Below are positions 35,432 to 42,970 of a stretch of DNA of 64,000 nucleotides, in pieces (the first letter of the stretch is position 1; the number at the start of each line of letters is the position of its first letter). The stretch is from assembly GCF_013155375.1 (NCBI RefSeq), contig NZ_JABJQY010000001.1:248001-312000 (forward strand), written 5' to 3'. Source of the DNA: Nocardioides sp. zg-1308 (GTDB lineage Bacteria > Actinomycetota > Actinomycetes > Propionibacteriales > Nocardioidaceae). Made by a program: the position numbers and the translations under genes. Under the pieces are notes generated by a model. It was not told where the DNA came from. It worked only from the letters and a program-made list of their open reading frames with translations, and ran no database searches.

Positions 35432-37225
35432 ATGGCAGACCAGCGCCTGGTGGCCGACCTGGTGGTCGAGCGCCTGCTCGCGTGGGGCGTGCACCGCGCC
35501 TTCGGCTACTCCGGCGACGGCATCAACGGCTTGATGGGAGCGCTGCGGCGAGCGGGCGGCGACCCGGAGTTCGTGCAGGCCCGGCACGAGGAGAACGCCG
35601 CCCTGATGGCGGTCGGCCACGCCAAGTACACGGGTGAGGTGGGCGTCATGACGAGCACCCAGGGTCCCGGCGCGGTGCACCTGCTCAACGGGCTCTACGA
35701 CGCCAAGCTCGACCACCAGCCGGTCGTCGCGATCGTCGGTCAGCAGCCGACGACCGCCCTCGGGGCGGAGTACCAGCAGGAGATCGACCTCAGCGCCCTC
35801 TTCAAGGACGTGGCGGCGCAGTACGTCCAGGCCGTCCTCGCCCCGGAGCAGGCCGCCATGGTCGTGGACCGCGCCTTCCGCACCGCGCTGGCCACCCGGT
35901 CCCCCTGCGTGGTCATCCTCCCGCACGACGTGCAGGTCTCCCCCGCCCCGGACGAGCTGCCGCACGAGCACGGGGTGGTGCCGACCGTCCCGCAGTGGCG
36001 CCCGCCGCGCGTCGTACCAGCCGACGAGGACCTCGAGGCCGCCGCCGCGGTCCTCAACGGCGGCGAGCGGGTGGCCCTGCTCGTCGGGCAGGGCGCCCGC
36101 GGCGCCGGCGAGCACGTGCGGGCCGTCGCCGACCGGCTCGGCGCCGGTGTGACCACGAGCCTGCTGGGCAAGCCCTGGTGGGACGAGACCCTGCCCACCA
36201 GCTGCGGCGTGATGGGCCACCTCGGCACCACCGCGTCGGGCTGGCTCCTCGACAGCTGCGACACCCTTCTGATCGTCGGCAGCAACGACCCGTGGACCGA
36301 GTTCTACCCCGCCCCGGGACAGGCCCGTGGGGTGCAGGTCGACCTCGACGGCCGCCACGTCGGCAACCGCTACCCCGTCGAGGTGGGCCTCGTCGGTGAC
36401 GCGGCCGAGACCCTGACCGCGCTGCTGCCGCTCCTGCGCGAGCGCGAGGGGTCCGACTGGCGCAGCGAGGTGACCGACCGGGTGCGGAGCTGGCACGACC
36501 TCGCCCAGGAGCGGGCGGAGGGTCCGGCCGACCCGCTGAGCCCGGAGCGGGTGGTGCGGGCCCTGACCCCCCGGCTCCCGGGCGACGCGCAGGTCAGCGT
36601 CGACGTCGGCTCCATCACCTACTGGTACGCCCGGCACCTCACGCTGCCGCCCGGGGTGCCGGCCCACCTGTCCTCGACCCTGGCGTCGATGGGGTCGGCG
36701 CTGCCCTACGGCCTCGCGGCCAAGCTCCACGCCCCGGACCGCCCGGTCGTCGCCCTCGCCGGCGACGGCGCCATGCAGATGAACGGCGTCGCCGAGCTCA
36801 TCACCGTCGCGCACCGCTGGCGGGAGTGGGCGGACCCCCGGTTCGTCGTCCTGGTCCTGCACAACCGCGACCTCGCCGAGGTCACCTGGGAGCAGCGCGA
36901 GACCGAGGGCGACCCGCGCTACGACGCCAGCCAGACGCTCCCCGACTTCCCCTACGCGGCGTACGCCGACCTGCTCGGCCTCACCGGCATCCGGGTCGAG
37001 CGCCCCGAGGACGTCGACGACGCCTGGGACCGGGCCCTGGCCGCGGACCGGCCGGTCGTGCTGGAGGCGGTGGTGGATCCCGACGTGCCGCTGCTCCCGC
37101 CCTTCCCCGGCGGACGCGAGAAGCTCGACAGCTTCCGCCGCGGGCTGGCACAGGAGGACGACGGCGACCACGCCCGTGCCCTGCTCGACGAGCAGGCGCG
37201 CCAGGAGGGTGCCGACCCGGACTGA
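35432..37225 (+). CDS. Thiamine-diphosphate enzyme, PoxB/acetolactate-synthase type
   Basis: A 597-residue TPP-dependent enzyme. N-terminal Pyr domain with catalytic Glu in ARHEENAALMAVGHAKYTG (53/54), a central Rossmann-like domain (about 190-335) and a C-terminal PP domain with the GDGAMQMNG metal/TPP motif. The residue after the usual N-N is replaced (LHNRDLAE). It resembles pyruvate dehydrogenase (quinone) PoxB more than anabolic acetolactate synthase; there is no ilvN partner. The C-terminal membrane helix of E. coli PoxB is not obvious, and the tail is Asp/Glu-rich. GGAGGAGAAG precedes the ATG. The neighbouring ChaB-Rho_N gene is convergent. Confidence 0.82.
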   Translation: MADQRLVADLVVERLLAWGVHRAFGYSGDGINGLMGALRRAGGDPEFVQARHEENAALMAVGHAKYTGEVGVMTSTQGPGAVHLLNGLYDAKLDHQPVVAIVGQQPTTALGAEYQQEIDLSALFKDVAAQYVQAVLAPEQAAMVVDRAFRTALATRSPCVVILPHDVQVSPAPDELPHEHGVVPTVPQWRPPRVVPADEDLEAAAAVLNGGERVALLVGQGARGAGEHVRAVADRLGAGVTTSLLGKPWWDETLPTSCGVMGHLGTTASGWLLDSCDTLLIVGSNDPWTEFYPAPGQARGVQVDLDGRHVGNRYPVEVGLVGDAAETLTALLPLLREREGSDWRSEVTDRVRSWHDLAQERAEGPADPLSPERVVRALTPRLPGDAQVSVDVGSITYWYARHLTLPPGVPAHLSSTLASMGSALPYGLAAKLHAPDRPVVALAGDGAMQMNGVAELITVAHRWREWADPRFVVLVLHNRDLAEVTWEQRETEGDPRYDASQTLPDFPYAAYADLLGLTGIRVERPEDVDDAWDRALAADRPVVLEAVVDPDVPLLPPFPGGREKLDSFRRGLAQEDDGDHARALLDEQARQEGADPD

Positions 37226-37250
37226 GGGGCGCCGGGCTGGGGCGCGTGCC

Positions 37251-37655
37251 TCAGCCGCGGCTCTTGCGGGTCTCGCTGCGGTTCGCCTTCTTGATGGCGT
37301 CCACCAGCTCGGCCTTCGTCATCCGGGACCGGCCGGTGACGTCGAGCCGCTTGGCCAGGTCCATGAGGTGCGCCTTGGACGCGTTGGCGTCGACGCCCTC
37401 GGCGGTCTCGCCACCCTGACGGGCCGCCTTGCCCGTCTTCGCCGACTGCGCGTCGGAGGGGCCCTTCTCGTCCTTGGCCTCCCAGTGGTCGCCGACCTTC
37501 TCGAAGGAGTGCTTGAGCGCGGAGAAGGCGGTGCGGTGGGCGCGCTCACCCTCGCCGTACTCCTCCACCGCCGCGTCGTGCGCCTTGATCCAGGTGCGCT
37601 GCGCCTTGGCGGACGAGCGCTCGAGGGTCGAGGGCAGCTCCTGCTTGCCGGGCAT
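37251..37655 (-). CDS. ChaB-domain protein fused to a Rho_N/SAP-like domain
   Basis: A 134-residue protein. The first about 60 residues are a ChaB domain (LPSTLERSSAKAQRTWIKAH, then HRTAFSALKHSFEKVGDHW). The last about 40 residues form a helix-extended-loop-helix of the Rho N-terminal/SAP type (HLMDLAKRLDVTGRSRMTKA), which binds nucleic acid in relatives. ChaB was named for cation transport regulation in E. coli, but its mechanism is unsure. A Lys/Gly/Gln-rich linker (about 65-95) joins them. GAGGAGG precedes the ATG. A role as a small stress or nucleoid-associated protein is inference. Confidence 0.83.
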   Translation of the reverse strand: MPGKQELPSTLERSSAKAQRTWIKAHDAAVEEYGEGERAHRTAFSALKHSFEKVGDHWEAKDEKGPSDAQSAKTGKAARQGGETAEGVDANASKAHLMDLAKRLDVTGRSRMTKAELVDAIKKANRSETRKSRG

Positions 37656-37720
37656 GGTGACCTCCTCGGGGTCCGTGGCGGGCGTGCCGCCTCCAGATGT
37701 ACCCACAGCCGAGCGATCCA

Positions 37721-38902
37721 TCAACCCCGGACCGGTCGCCGCCGCGCCGGGATGCGGAGCGGCAGGGTCGGGCCGCCGATCGGGTTGGCCTCGGCCACCA
37801 CGTCCATCGAGTCGACGATGTTGCGCAGGTTGATGATGAGCGCGCCGTAGATCGCCCACTCCGGGGAGCGCTCGGTGCGACGCAGGTCGTCGCTGAGCGA
37901 CACCAGGCGGGCGCGGACCGCGAGCATGCCCTCGGGGTCGGCGTCCACGGCCGCCCGGCCGGCGTCGCGCAGCATGCCGATCCACGCCCGGGAGAACTCC
38001 TCGCCCCAGGTCTCCCGGTGCGACTGCTGGCTGCCGAGCGTGCGGGCCAGGCTGCGCGTCTCGGCGACGGCCTGCTCCATGCGCCGCAGCAGCCCGTGCC
38101 ACTGGCGGGGCTCCTTCATCGCCCGGGCCGACCGGCGCGGGTTCATCCGCGCGCTCTCCTGCGCCTGTCGCACCAGCGCCCACGCGTGGTCGAGCTCCTC
38201 GTCGATGTCACGCGTGCGGTCGACCCAGCCGTCGACGTCCTCCTGGCCGCACCGGCTGCCCAGCCCGTCGGCCATCTCCACGAGCAGCTCGCCGATGCCC
38301 TCGTCGACGCGGTCCAGCGCCTTGGCGGCGGCGTGCCGCCCGAGCGGGGGCCACACCATGACGTTGACGAGGAGCCCCACCGCCACGCCGACGGCCGTGT
38401 CGAGCAGCCGGGAGACGAGCAGGGTGTCGTTGTCGAACCCGGTGGTGAGCACCACGAGCCCGGTCGTGGCGATTGTGGTCGCCTCGGCGCCGAGCCACGG
38501 CACGGCGCCCAGGAGCAGCGCGACGACGAGGAGCAGCGCGATGGCGCCCGTCGTGAGGCCGAGCACCTCCCCCACCACGGTGGCGAGGAGCACCGCCACG
38601 ACCGTGGCCGCGACCTGCTGGGTGCCGTTGGACAGGGTCCGGTAGACCGTGGCGTGCACGACGAGCAGCGCGGCCCACGGCGCCAGGAACGGCTGCGGCA
38701 GGTCCAGCACGCTCGCCGCCAGCACCCATGCGGCCACGGCGGCGAGCACGGTCTTGCCCAGCTGGAGGAGGTCGTTCCACCAGATCGGGTCGCCGAGCCG
38801 GTCGTTGATCCGCTCCCTCAGCCGCTCCTCCCTGCTCGGGCGGAAGGCCTTCCCGGGGCCCTCCTCCGCATCCTCGACGTCCTCCCTCACGTACTCCCTC
38901 AT
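37721..38902 (-). CDS. FUSC-family (aromatic acid exporter-like) membrane protein
   Basis: A 393-residue protein with an N-terminal cytosolic stretch rich in Glu/Arg, then about six transmembrane helices (50-200, including TVLAAVAAWVLAASVLDLP and IALLLVVALLLGAVPWLG), then a helical soluble region with many Arg residues. This is half of the FUSC/YccS/AaeB architecture (one TM block instead of two), so it may dimerise. Substrate and direction of transport are unknown. TAGGGT lies 7 nt before the ATG. It is divergent from the FAD oxidoreductase gene. Confidence 0.8.
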   Translation of the reverse strand: MREYVREDVEDAEEGPGKAFRPSREERLRERINDRLGDPIWWNDLLQLGKTVLAAVAAWVLAASVLDLPQPFLAPWAALLVVHATVYRTLSNGTQQVAATVVAVLLATVVGEVLGLTTGAIALLLVVALLLGAVPWLGAEATTIATTGLVVLTTGFDNDTLLVSRLLDTAVGVAVGLLVNVMVWPPLGRHAAAKALDRVDEGIGELLVEMADGLGSRCGQEDVDGWVDRTRDIDEELDHAWALVRQAQESARMNPRRSARAMKEPRQWHGLLRRMEQAVAETRSLARTLGSQQSHRETWGEEFSRAWIGMLRDAGRAAVDADPEGMLAVRARLVSLSDDLRRTERSPEWAIYGALIINLRNIVDSMDVVAEANPIGGPTLPLRIPARRRPVRG

Positions 38903-38909
38903 CCGATCG

Positions 38910-38915
38910 ACCCTA
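38910..38915 (-). promoter_or_regulatory. -10 box of leaderless FUSC gene
   Basis: Minus-strand TAGGGT 7 nt before the ATG at 38902. Confidence 0.6.
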
Positions 38916-38984
38916 CGGACCGAGGGCCGGCGTCGCAGCCTCGTAGGGAGGGGTCGGGTCCGCGGAAACGGGCGCCCCAGGGTC

Positions 38985-38990
38985 TAGGTT
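38985..38990 (+). promoter_or_regulatory. -10 box of leaderless FAD oxidoreductase gene
   Basis: TAGGTT 6 nt before the GTG at 38997; the in-frame GTG at 38991 abuts the box and is too close. Confidence 0.6.
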
Positions 38991-38996
38991 GTGTCG

Positions 38997-40565
38997 GTGA
39001 GTGCGGGCAGGAGCAGCTATGACGTCGTGGTGGTCGGCGGCGGGCACAACGCCCTCGTCAGCGCCGCCTACCTCGCGCGGGCCGGGCTGTCGGTCCTGGT
39101 CCTCGAGCGGCTGGCGGAGACCGGTGGCGCCGCCGTCTCCGTCGAGCCGTTCGCCGGAGTGCCGGCGCGACTCTCGCGCTACTCCTACTTGGTGAGCCTG
39201 ATGCCCGAGCAGCTGATGGCCGACCTCGACCTCGACGTGCGCCTGGCCTCGCGCACCACGGCGTCGTACACGCCCTGGAGCCGCGGCGACCGCACCGGCG
39301 GGCTGCTCGTCGAGCGCCCCGAGGGCGACGCGACCCGGCGCTCGTTCCGCGAGCTGACGGGTGGTGACGAGGAGTACGCCGCCTGGCAGGCGTTCTACGC
39401 CGAGGTCGGCGGGCTCGCCGACGCAGTGGCGCCGACCCTGATGCAGCCGCTGCCCTCCGAGCGCGACCTCCGCGCCCGCGTCGACGAGCGCATCTGGCGC
39501 GACGTGGTCGAGCAGCCGCTCGGCCACGCCATCACCGAGCGCTTCCGCGACGACACGGTCCGCGGGGTGGTCGCGACCGACGCGCTGATCGGCACCTTCG
39601 CCTCACTGGACGACCCGTCGCTGGTCCAGAACCGCTGCTTCCTCTACCACCTCGTCGGCAACGGGACCGGCGAGTGGCGGGTGCCCATCGGCGGCATGGG
39701 CTCGGTCACCGGGGCGCTCGCCCGGGCGGCGGTCGACGCCGGCGCCGAGATCGTCACCGGCGCGGGCGTCAGCGCCATCAGGCCGGGCCCGGACGGCGCC
39801 GAGGTCACCTGGCACGACGGCGAGCGCGAGCACGCCGTCTCCGGCCGGCGGGTCCTCTCGGGCGTCGCCCCGTGGGTGCTGCGGATCCTGCTCGGCGAGG
39901 GCGAGGACCCTGAGTCCAAGCCGGTCGGGTCGCAGCTCAAGATCAACTTCCTGCTGGACCGCCTCCCCGCCCTCAGGTCGGGCGTCGACCCCGCGGTCGC
40001 CTTCGCCGGCACGCTGCACCTCGCCGAGGACTACACCTGCCTCGAGCAGGCGTACGCCGCCGCGGCCGGCGGCTCGGTGCCCGATCCGCTGCCGGGCGAG
40101 GTCTACTGCCACAGCCTCACCGATCCCTCCATCCTCGGTGACCTGGCCGGCTCGGCGCACACGCTCACCTACTTCGGCCTGCACACGCCGGCCGGGCTGT
40201 TCGACGCCGAACCGGGCGCCCGTGACCTCGCTGTCGAGCGGGCCATCGCCTCGATCGACGCCGTGCTGGCGGAGCCCCTGGCCGGCTGCATCGCCACCGA
40301 CGCCGACGGCCGTCCCTGTATCGAGGCGAAGGTCCCGCAGGACGTCGAGCGGGACCTCGCCATGCCGGGCGGGCACATCTTTCACGGCGACCTCGAGTGG
40401 CCGTGGGCGCCGTCGCGGACCCGGCTCGACACCCCGGCGCAGCAGTGGGGCGTGCAGACCGAGCACCCCACCGTCCTGCTGTGCGGGTCGGGCGCGCGCC
40501 GCGGCGGCGCGGTCTCCGGGCTGGGTGGCCACAACGCCGCCCAGGCGGTGCTCGCCGACCTCTGA
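38997..40565 (+). CDS. Phytoene-desaturase-like FAD/NAD(P) oxidoreductase (PYROXD2 type)
   Basis: A 522-residue flavoprotein. Dinucleotide-binding motif VVVVGGGHNALVSAAYLARAG near the N-terminus, then a Glu-ended strand (VLVLERLAETGGAAVS), and the C-terminal FAD block LCGSGARRGGAVSGLGGHNAA. The overall order matches the PYROXD2/CrtI-like amine oxidase superfamily, not true carotenoid desaturases: no crtB or other carotenoid gene is nearby. The substrate is unknown. tRNA-Lys follows 76 nt later. Confidence 0.85.
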   Translation: MSAGRSSYDVVVVGGGHNALVSAAYLARAGLSVLVLERLAETGGAAVSVEPFAGVPARLSRYSYLVSLMPEQLMADLDLDVRLASRTTASYTPWSRGDRTGGLLVERPEGDATRRSFRELTGGDEEYAAWQAFYAEVGGLADAVAPTLMQPLPSERDLRARVDERIWRDVVEQPLGHAITERFRDDTVRGVVATDALIGTFASLDDPSLVQNRCFLYHLVGNGTGEWRVPIGGMGSVTGALARAAVDAGAEIVTGAGVSAIRPGPDGAEVTWHDGEREHAVSGRRVLSGVAPWVLRILLGEGEDPESKPVGSQLKINFLLDRLPALRSGVDPAVAFAGTLHLAEDYTCLEQAYAAAAGGSVPDPLPGEVYCHSLTDPSILGDLAGSAHTLTYFGLHTPAGLFDAEPGARDLAVERAIASIDAVLAEPLAGCIATDADGRPCIEAKVPQDVERDLAMPGGHIFHGDLEWPWAPSRTRLDTPAQQWGVQTEHPTVLLCGSGARRGGAVSGLGGHNAAQAVLADL

Positions 40566-40641
40566 CGACGCCGTCCTCGCCGAGGACCTCGATTTCGCCT
40601 GCCGGTCACGACGGGGTAATGTTCTACTCGCTTCACCGCCT

Positions 40642-40714
<73 letters not shown>

Positions 40715-40720
40715 CAGATC

Positions 40721-40754
40721 AAGCCCCTGACCAGTGCGAACTGGTCAGGGGCTT
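40721..40754 (+). terminator. Terminator after tRNA-Lys
   Basis: A perfect 14-bp stem, AAGCCCCTGACCAG with CTGGTCAGGGGCTT, loop TGCGAA, starting 7 nt after the tRNA and followed by TCCTGTTG. Confidence 0.78.
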
Positions 40755-40794
40755 TCCTGTTGCCCGCCGCCTCCCGGTCAGCCGGTCGTCGAGG

Positions 40795-41694
40795 TCAGCC
40801 GTCGCTGGGCGGGACGAGCGCCTCCACGAAGCGGGCGAGGGACGTCGGGTCCGACGCGGCGTGCGCAGGCACGAGCTGGCCGACCGACATGCCGAGGCAG
40901 TCCGGATCCAGCCACAGCGTGGTCAACGCCGCGCCCAGCTGGACCAGGGTCGGGCCGGAGTTGCGGCCGTTGACGTTCTCGGCCAGCGGAGCGTCGAGGA
41001 AGTCCAGCACGTCCACGTCGACGTGGACCACGAACGGCCCGTCCGGGAGCACGCCCTTCGCCTTGAGTGCGGCGGTCGTCGGGTCCGCCACCATCTCCGC
41101 CTGCGTGGTGACGGAGATCCCGAGCCGCTCGACCTGGTCACGCTCCCACGGGGTGGTCTCGTCGGCGAGGTCGACCCCGAGGTAGCTCAGGTGCGCCGCC
41201 TGCAGGAGGGGCTGTCGCCCTGCCAGTCCGACCAGCGGCTCTGCAGCGCCCGGCAGGCCGAGGGCGTGGGCCATCCCCATCCAGCTGAGCGAGCCCTCGG
41301 TGGTCGAGTCGGGGGTGTTGAGATCGAGGTGACGGTCGACGTAGACGAGGTGGGGCTCGATCCCGGCGTCCTGCACGGCGGCGCACAGCCCGAGTGCCAC
41401 CGTGCAGCTCCCGCCGAGGACGAGCACGCGGTGGCCGGTCGTGACGAGCGGTGCTGCGGCGTCGGCGAGCGCGCGCAGCGCTCCGACCTCCTCGTCGAGG
41501 TTCTGGGCCAGCGGCCGCCTCTGGTCCGGCTTCCAGAGGTGGACGGGCAGGTCCCCGAGGTCGTCGACCTGGTGCCCGGCGGCCTCGAGCGCGACGACCA
41601 GGCCCGCGTCGCGGAGGGCGGCCGGGGCGTGCTCGACGCCGACGCAGTAGGCGCCCGCGCTGCTCGGGTAGCCGAGGATGTGGATGTTCGCCAT
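40795..41694 (-). CDS. Arginase/ureohydrolase-fold protein with an altered metal ligand
   Basis: A 299-residue ureohydrolase-fold protein. Manganese-binding blocks: VLGGSCTV (Cys 97 where arginases have His in G-G-D/N-H), VDRHLDLNT (Asp 120, His 122, Asp 124; Arg replaces the usual Ala of D-A-H-x-D) and HVDVDVLDF (Asp 226, Asp 228). Five of six usual ligands remain. It may be an arginase, agmatinase-like or formimidoylglutamase-like enzyme with changed metal use; the substrate is not clear. It starts at the ATG at 41694 with CATCCT 6 nt upstream. The MFS gene lies 29 nt upstream on the same strand. Confidence 0.8.
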   Translation of the reverse strand: MANIHILGYPSSAGAYCVGVEHAPAALRDAGLVVALEAAGHQVDDLGDLPVHLWKPDQRRPLAQNLDEEVGALRALADAAAPLVTTGHRVLVLGGSCTVALGLCAAVQDAGIEPHLVYVDRHLDLNTPDSTTEGSLSWMGMAHALGLPGAAEPLVGLAGRQPLLQAAHLSYLGVDLADETTPWERDQVERLGISVTTQAEMVADPTTAALKAKGVLPDGPFVVHVDVDVLDFLDAPLAENVNGRNSGPTLVQLGAALTTLWLDPDCLGMSVGQLVPAHAASDPTSLARFVEALVPPSDG

Positions 41695-41723
41695 CAGCAC
41701 AGGATGCCGCACGAGTGTCGTGG

Positions 41724-42920
41724 TCAGCCGTCCCTCTCGGTGGCGGCCGGTCGCTGCAGAGCGAGCGGAAGCGTCGCCACGGCGAGCGCGCCGGCTATCA
41801 GGAAGGCGGTGGCGAAGGACGTGAGCTCGGCGATCACCCCGACGGCCACCGAGCCCAGCGCCGTACCCGCATCGAAGCCGACGTTCCAGACTGCGCTCGC
41901 GAGGTTGTGGTGCCGACGGGAGACGGCCGTGAAGGAGACCACGAGCGTCAGGTTCTGCAGACCTCCGTAGGACAGGCCGACCAGGAGCATGGCGACGAGG
42001 AAGGAGCCGACGCGGACGCCGTCGGAGTCCGCGACCGACCACGACACGAGTGCCATCCCCACCCCGGTGAGAGGAACCAGGGGCACGAGGAAACGTCGGG
42101 CGCCGTAGCGATCCGCCAGCACCCCGACCCGCCACCGGCTCAGCGCGGCAGCCAGCCCCATCAGCAGCAGGCCGCCGGCTGCGACCGACGGGCTGTCGAC
42201 CATCTGTGGCGTGAAGGTGATCACGGCACCGCCCGCCAAGGTGACCGCGAGCAACAGCAGCATCGGCCGCAGCAACCGGCGATAGGCAGCGGACTCCGGG
42301 TCGTTCGGGTCGGGCGCCGCGGACGCGCCGGGGTGCAGGTCCGGCGCGCTGAGGCGGAGCGCCGACGCGAGACGGAGCGCGGCGGGAATGCCGGCCAGAG
42401 GCAGAGCGCTCACGGCGAACGTCACCCAGTAGCCGACGCTCTCGGCGATCCACGGTCCGGCGGGGAGGAGCACCAGGTTCGGCACCGCGACAGCGAGGCC
42501 GTAGGTCCCGATCGCCTCCCCGCGCCGCTTCGGATCCACCAGAGCGGCGAGTGCGGCACTGCCGGTGACGGTGAGGACACCGAACCCGATCCCGCGGACC
42601 GCCGAGAGGCCGAGGACGACGCCGAGCTCGTTGCTGAGTGACAGCAGGACGCCGGGGACACCGAGCAGGACCAGGCCGACGGCGAGCACCGGTCCCCACC
42701 CGAAGCGCCGCAGGGCGCGTGGGACGAACAGCTGGGTCAGCACCGTGAAGAGCAGGAGCACGCCGTTGACGAGCCCGGACCCGGCGGTGGTCGCCCCACC
42801 GTCGACCGCCCACAGAGGAGCGACCGTGAGCAGCACTGCGTACCCGGAGAATCCCGCGCACGTCATCACGACCAGCGGCGCCATGCCCGGCTCGCGCCAG
42901 ATCGGGCCCCGCGCGCTCAC
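41724..42920 (-). CDS. MFS transporter
   Basis: A 398-residue permease with about twelve hydrophobic helices. The helix 2-3 loop RALRRFGWGPVLAVG replaces the usual G-x-x-x-D-R-x-G-R-R motif A; the second half has GVLADRYGARRFLVP, the better-preserved copy. A short cytosolic loop (HPGASAAPDPNDPES) joins the halves. Cargo is not predictable. I choose the GTG at 42920 because TAGACT lies 7 nt before it. It sits between hrpB and the arginase-fold gene on one strand with short gaps. Confidence 0.88.
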   Translation of the reverse strand: MSARGPIWREPGMAPLVVMTCAGFSGYAVLLTVAPLWAVDGGATTAGSGLVNGVLLLFTVLTQLFVPRALRRFGWGPVLAVGLVLLGVPGVLLSLSNELGVVLGLSAVRGIGFGVLTVTGSAALAALVDPKRRGEAIGTYGLAVAVPNLVLLPAGPWIAESVGYWVTFAVSALPLAGIPAALRLASALRLSAPDLHPGASAAPDPNDPESAAYRRLLRPMLLLLAVTLAGGAVITFTPQMVDSPSVAAGGLLLMGLAAALSRWRVGVLADRYGARRFLVPLVPLTGVGMALVSWSVADSDGVRVGSFLVAMLLVGLSYGGLQNLTLVVSFTAVSRRHHNLASAVWNVGFDAGTALGSVAVGVIAELTSFATAFLIAGALAVATLPLALQRPAATERDG

Positions 42921-42927
42921 GGCCGGC

Positions 42928-42933
42928 AGTCTA
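42928..42933 (-). promoter_or_regulatory. -10 box of leaderless MFS gene
   Basis: Minus-strand TAGACT 7 nt before the GTG at 42920. It lies in the 50-nt gap after hrpB, so the MFS gene has its own start even though it follows hrpB closely. Confidence 0.55.
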
Positions 42934-42970
42934 GGGACCGCACTCACCGTACGAGGCCGTCGGGCTCGGC

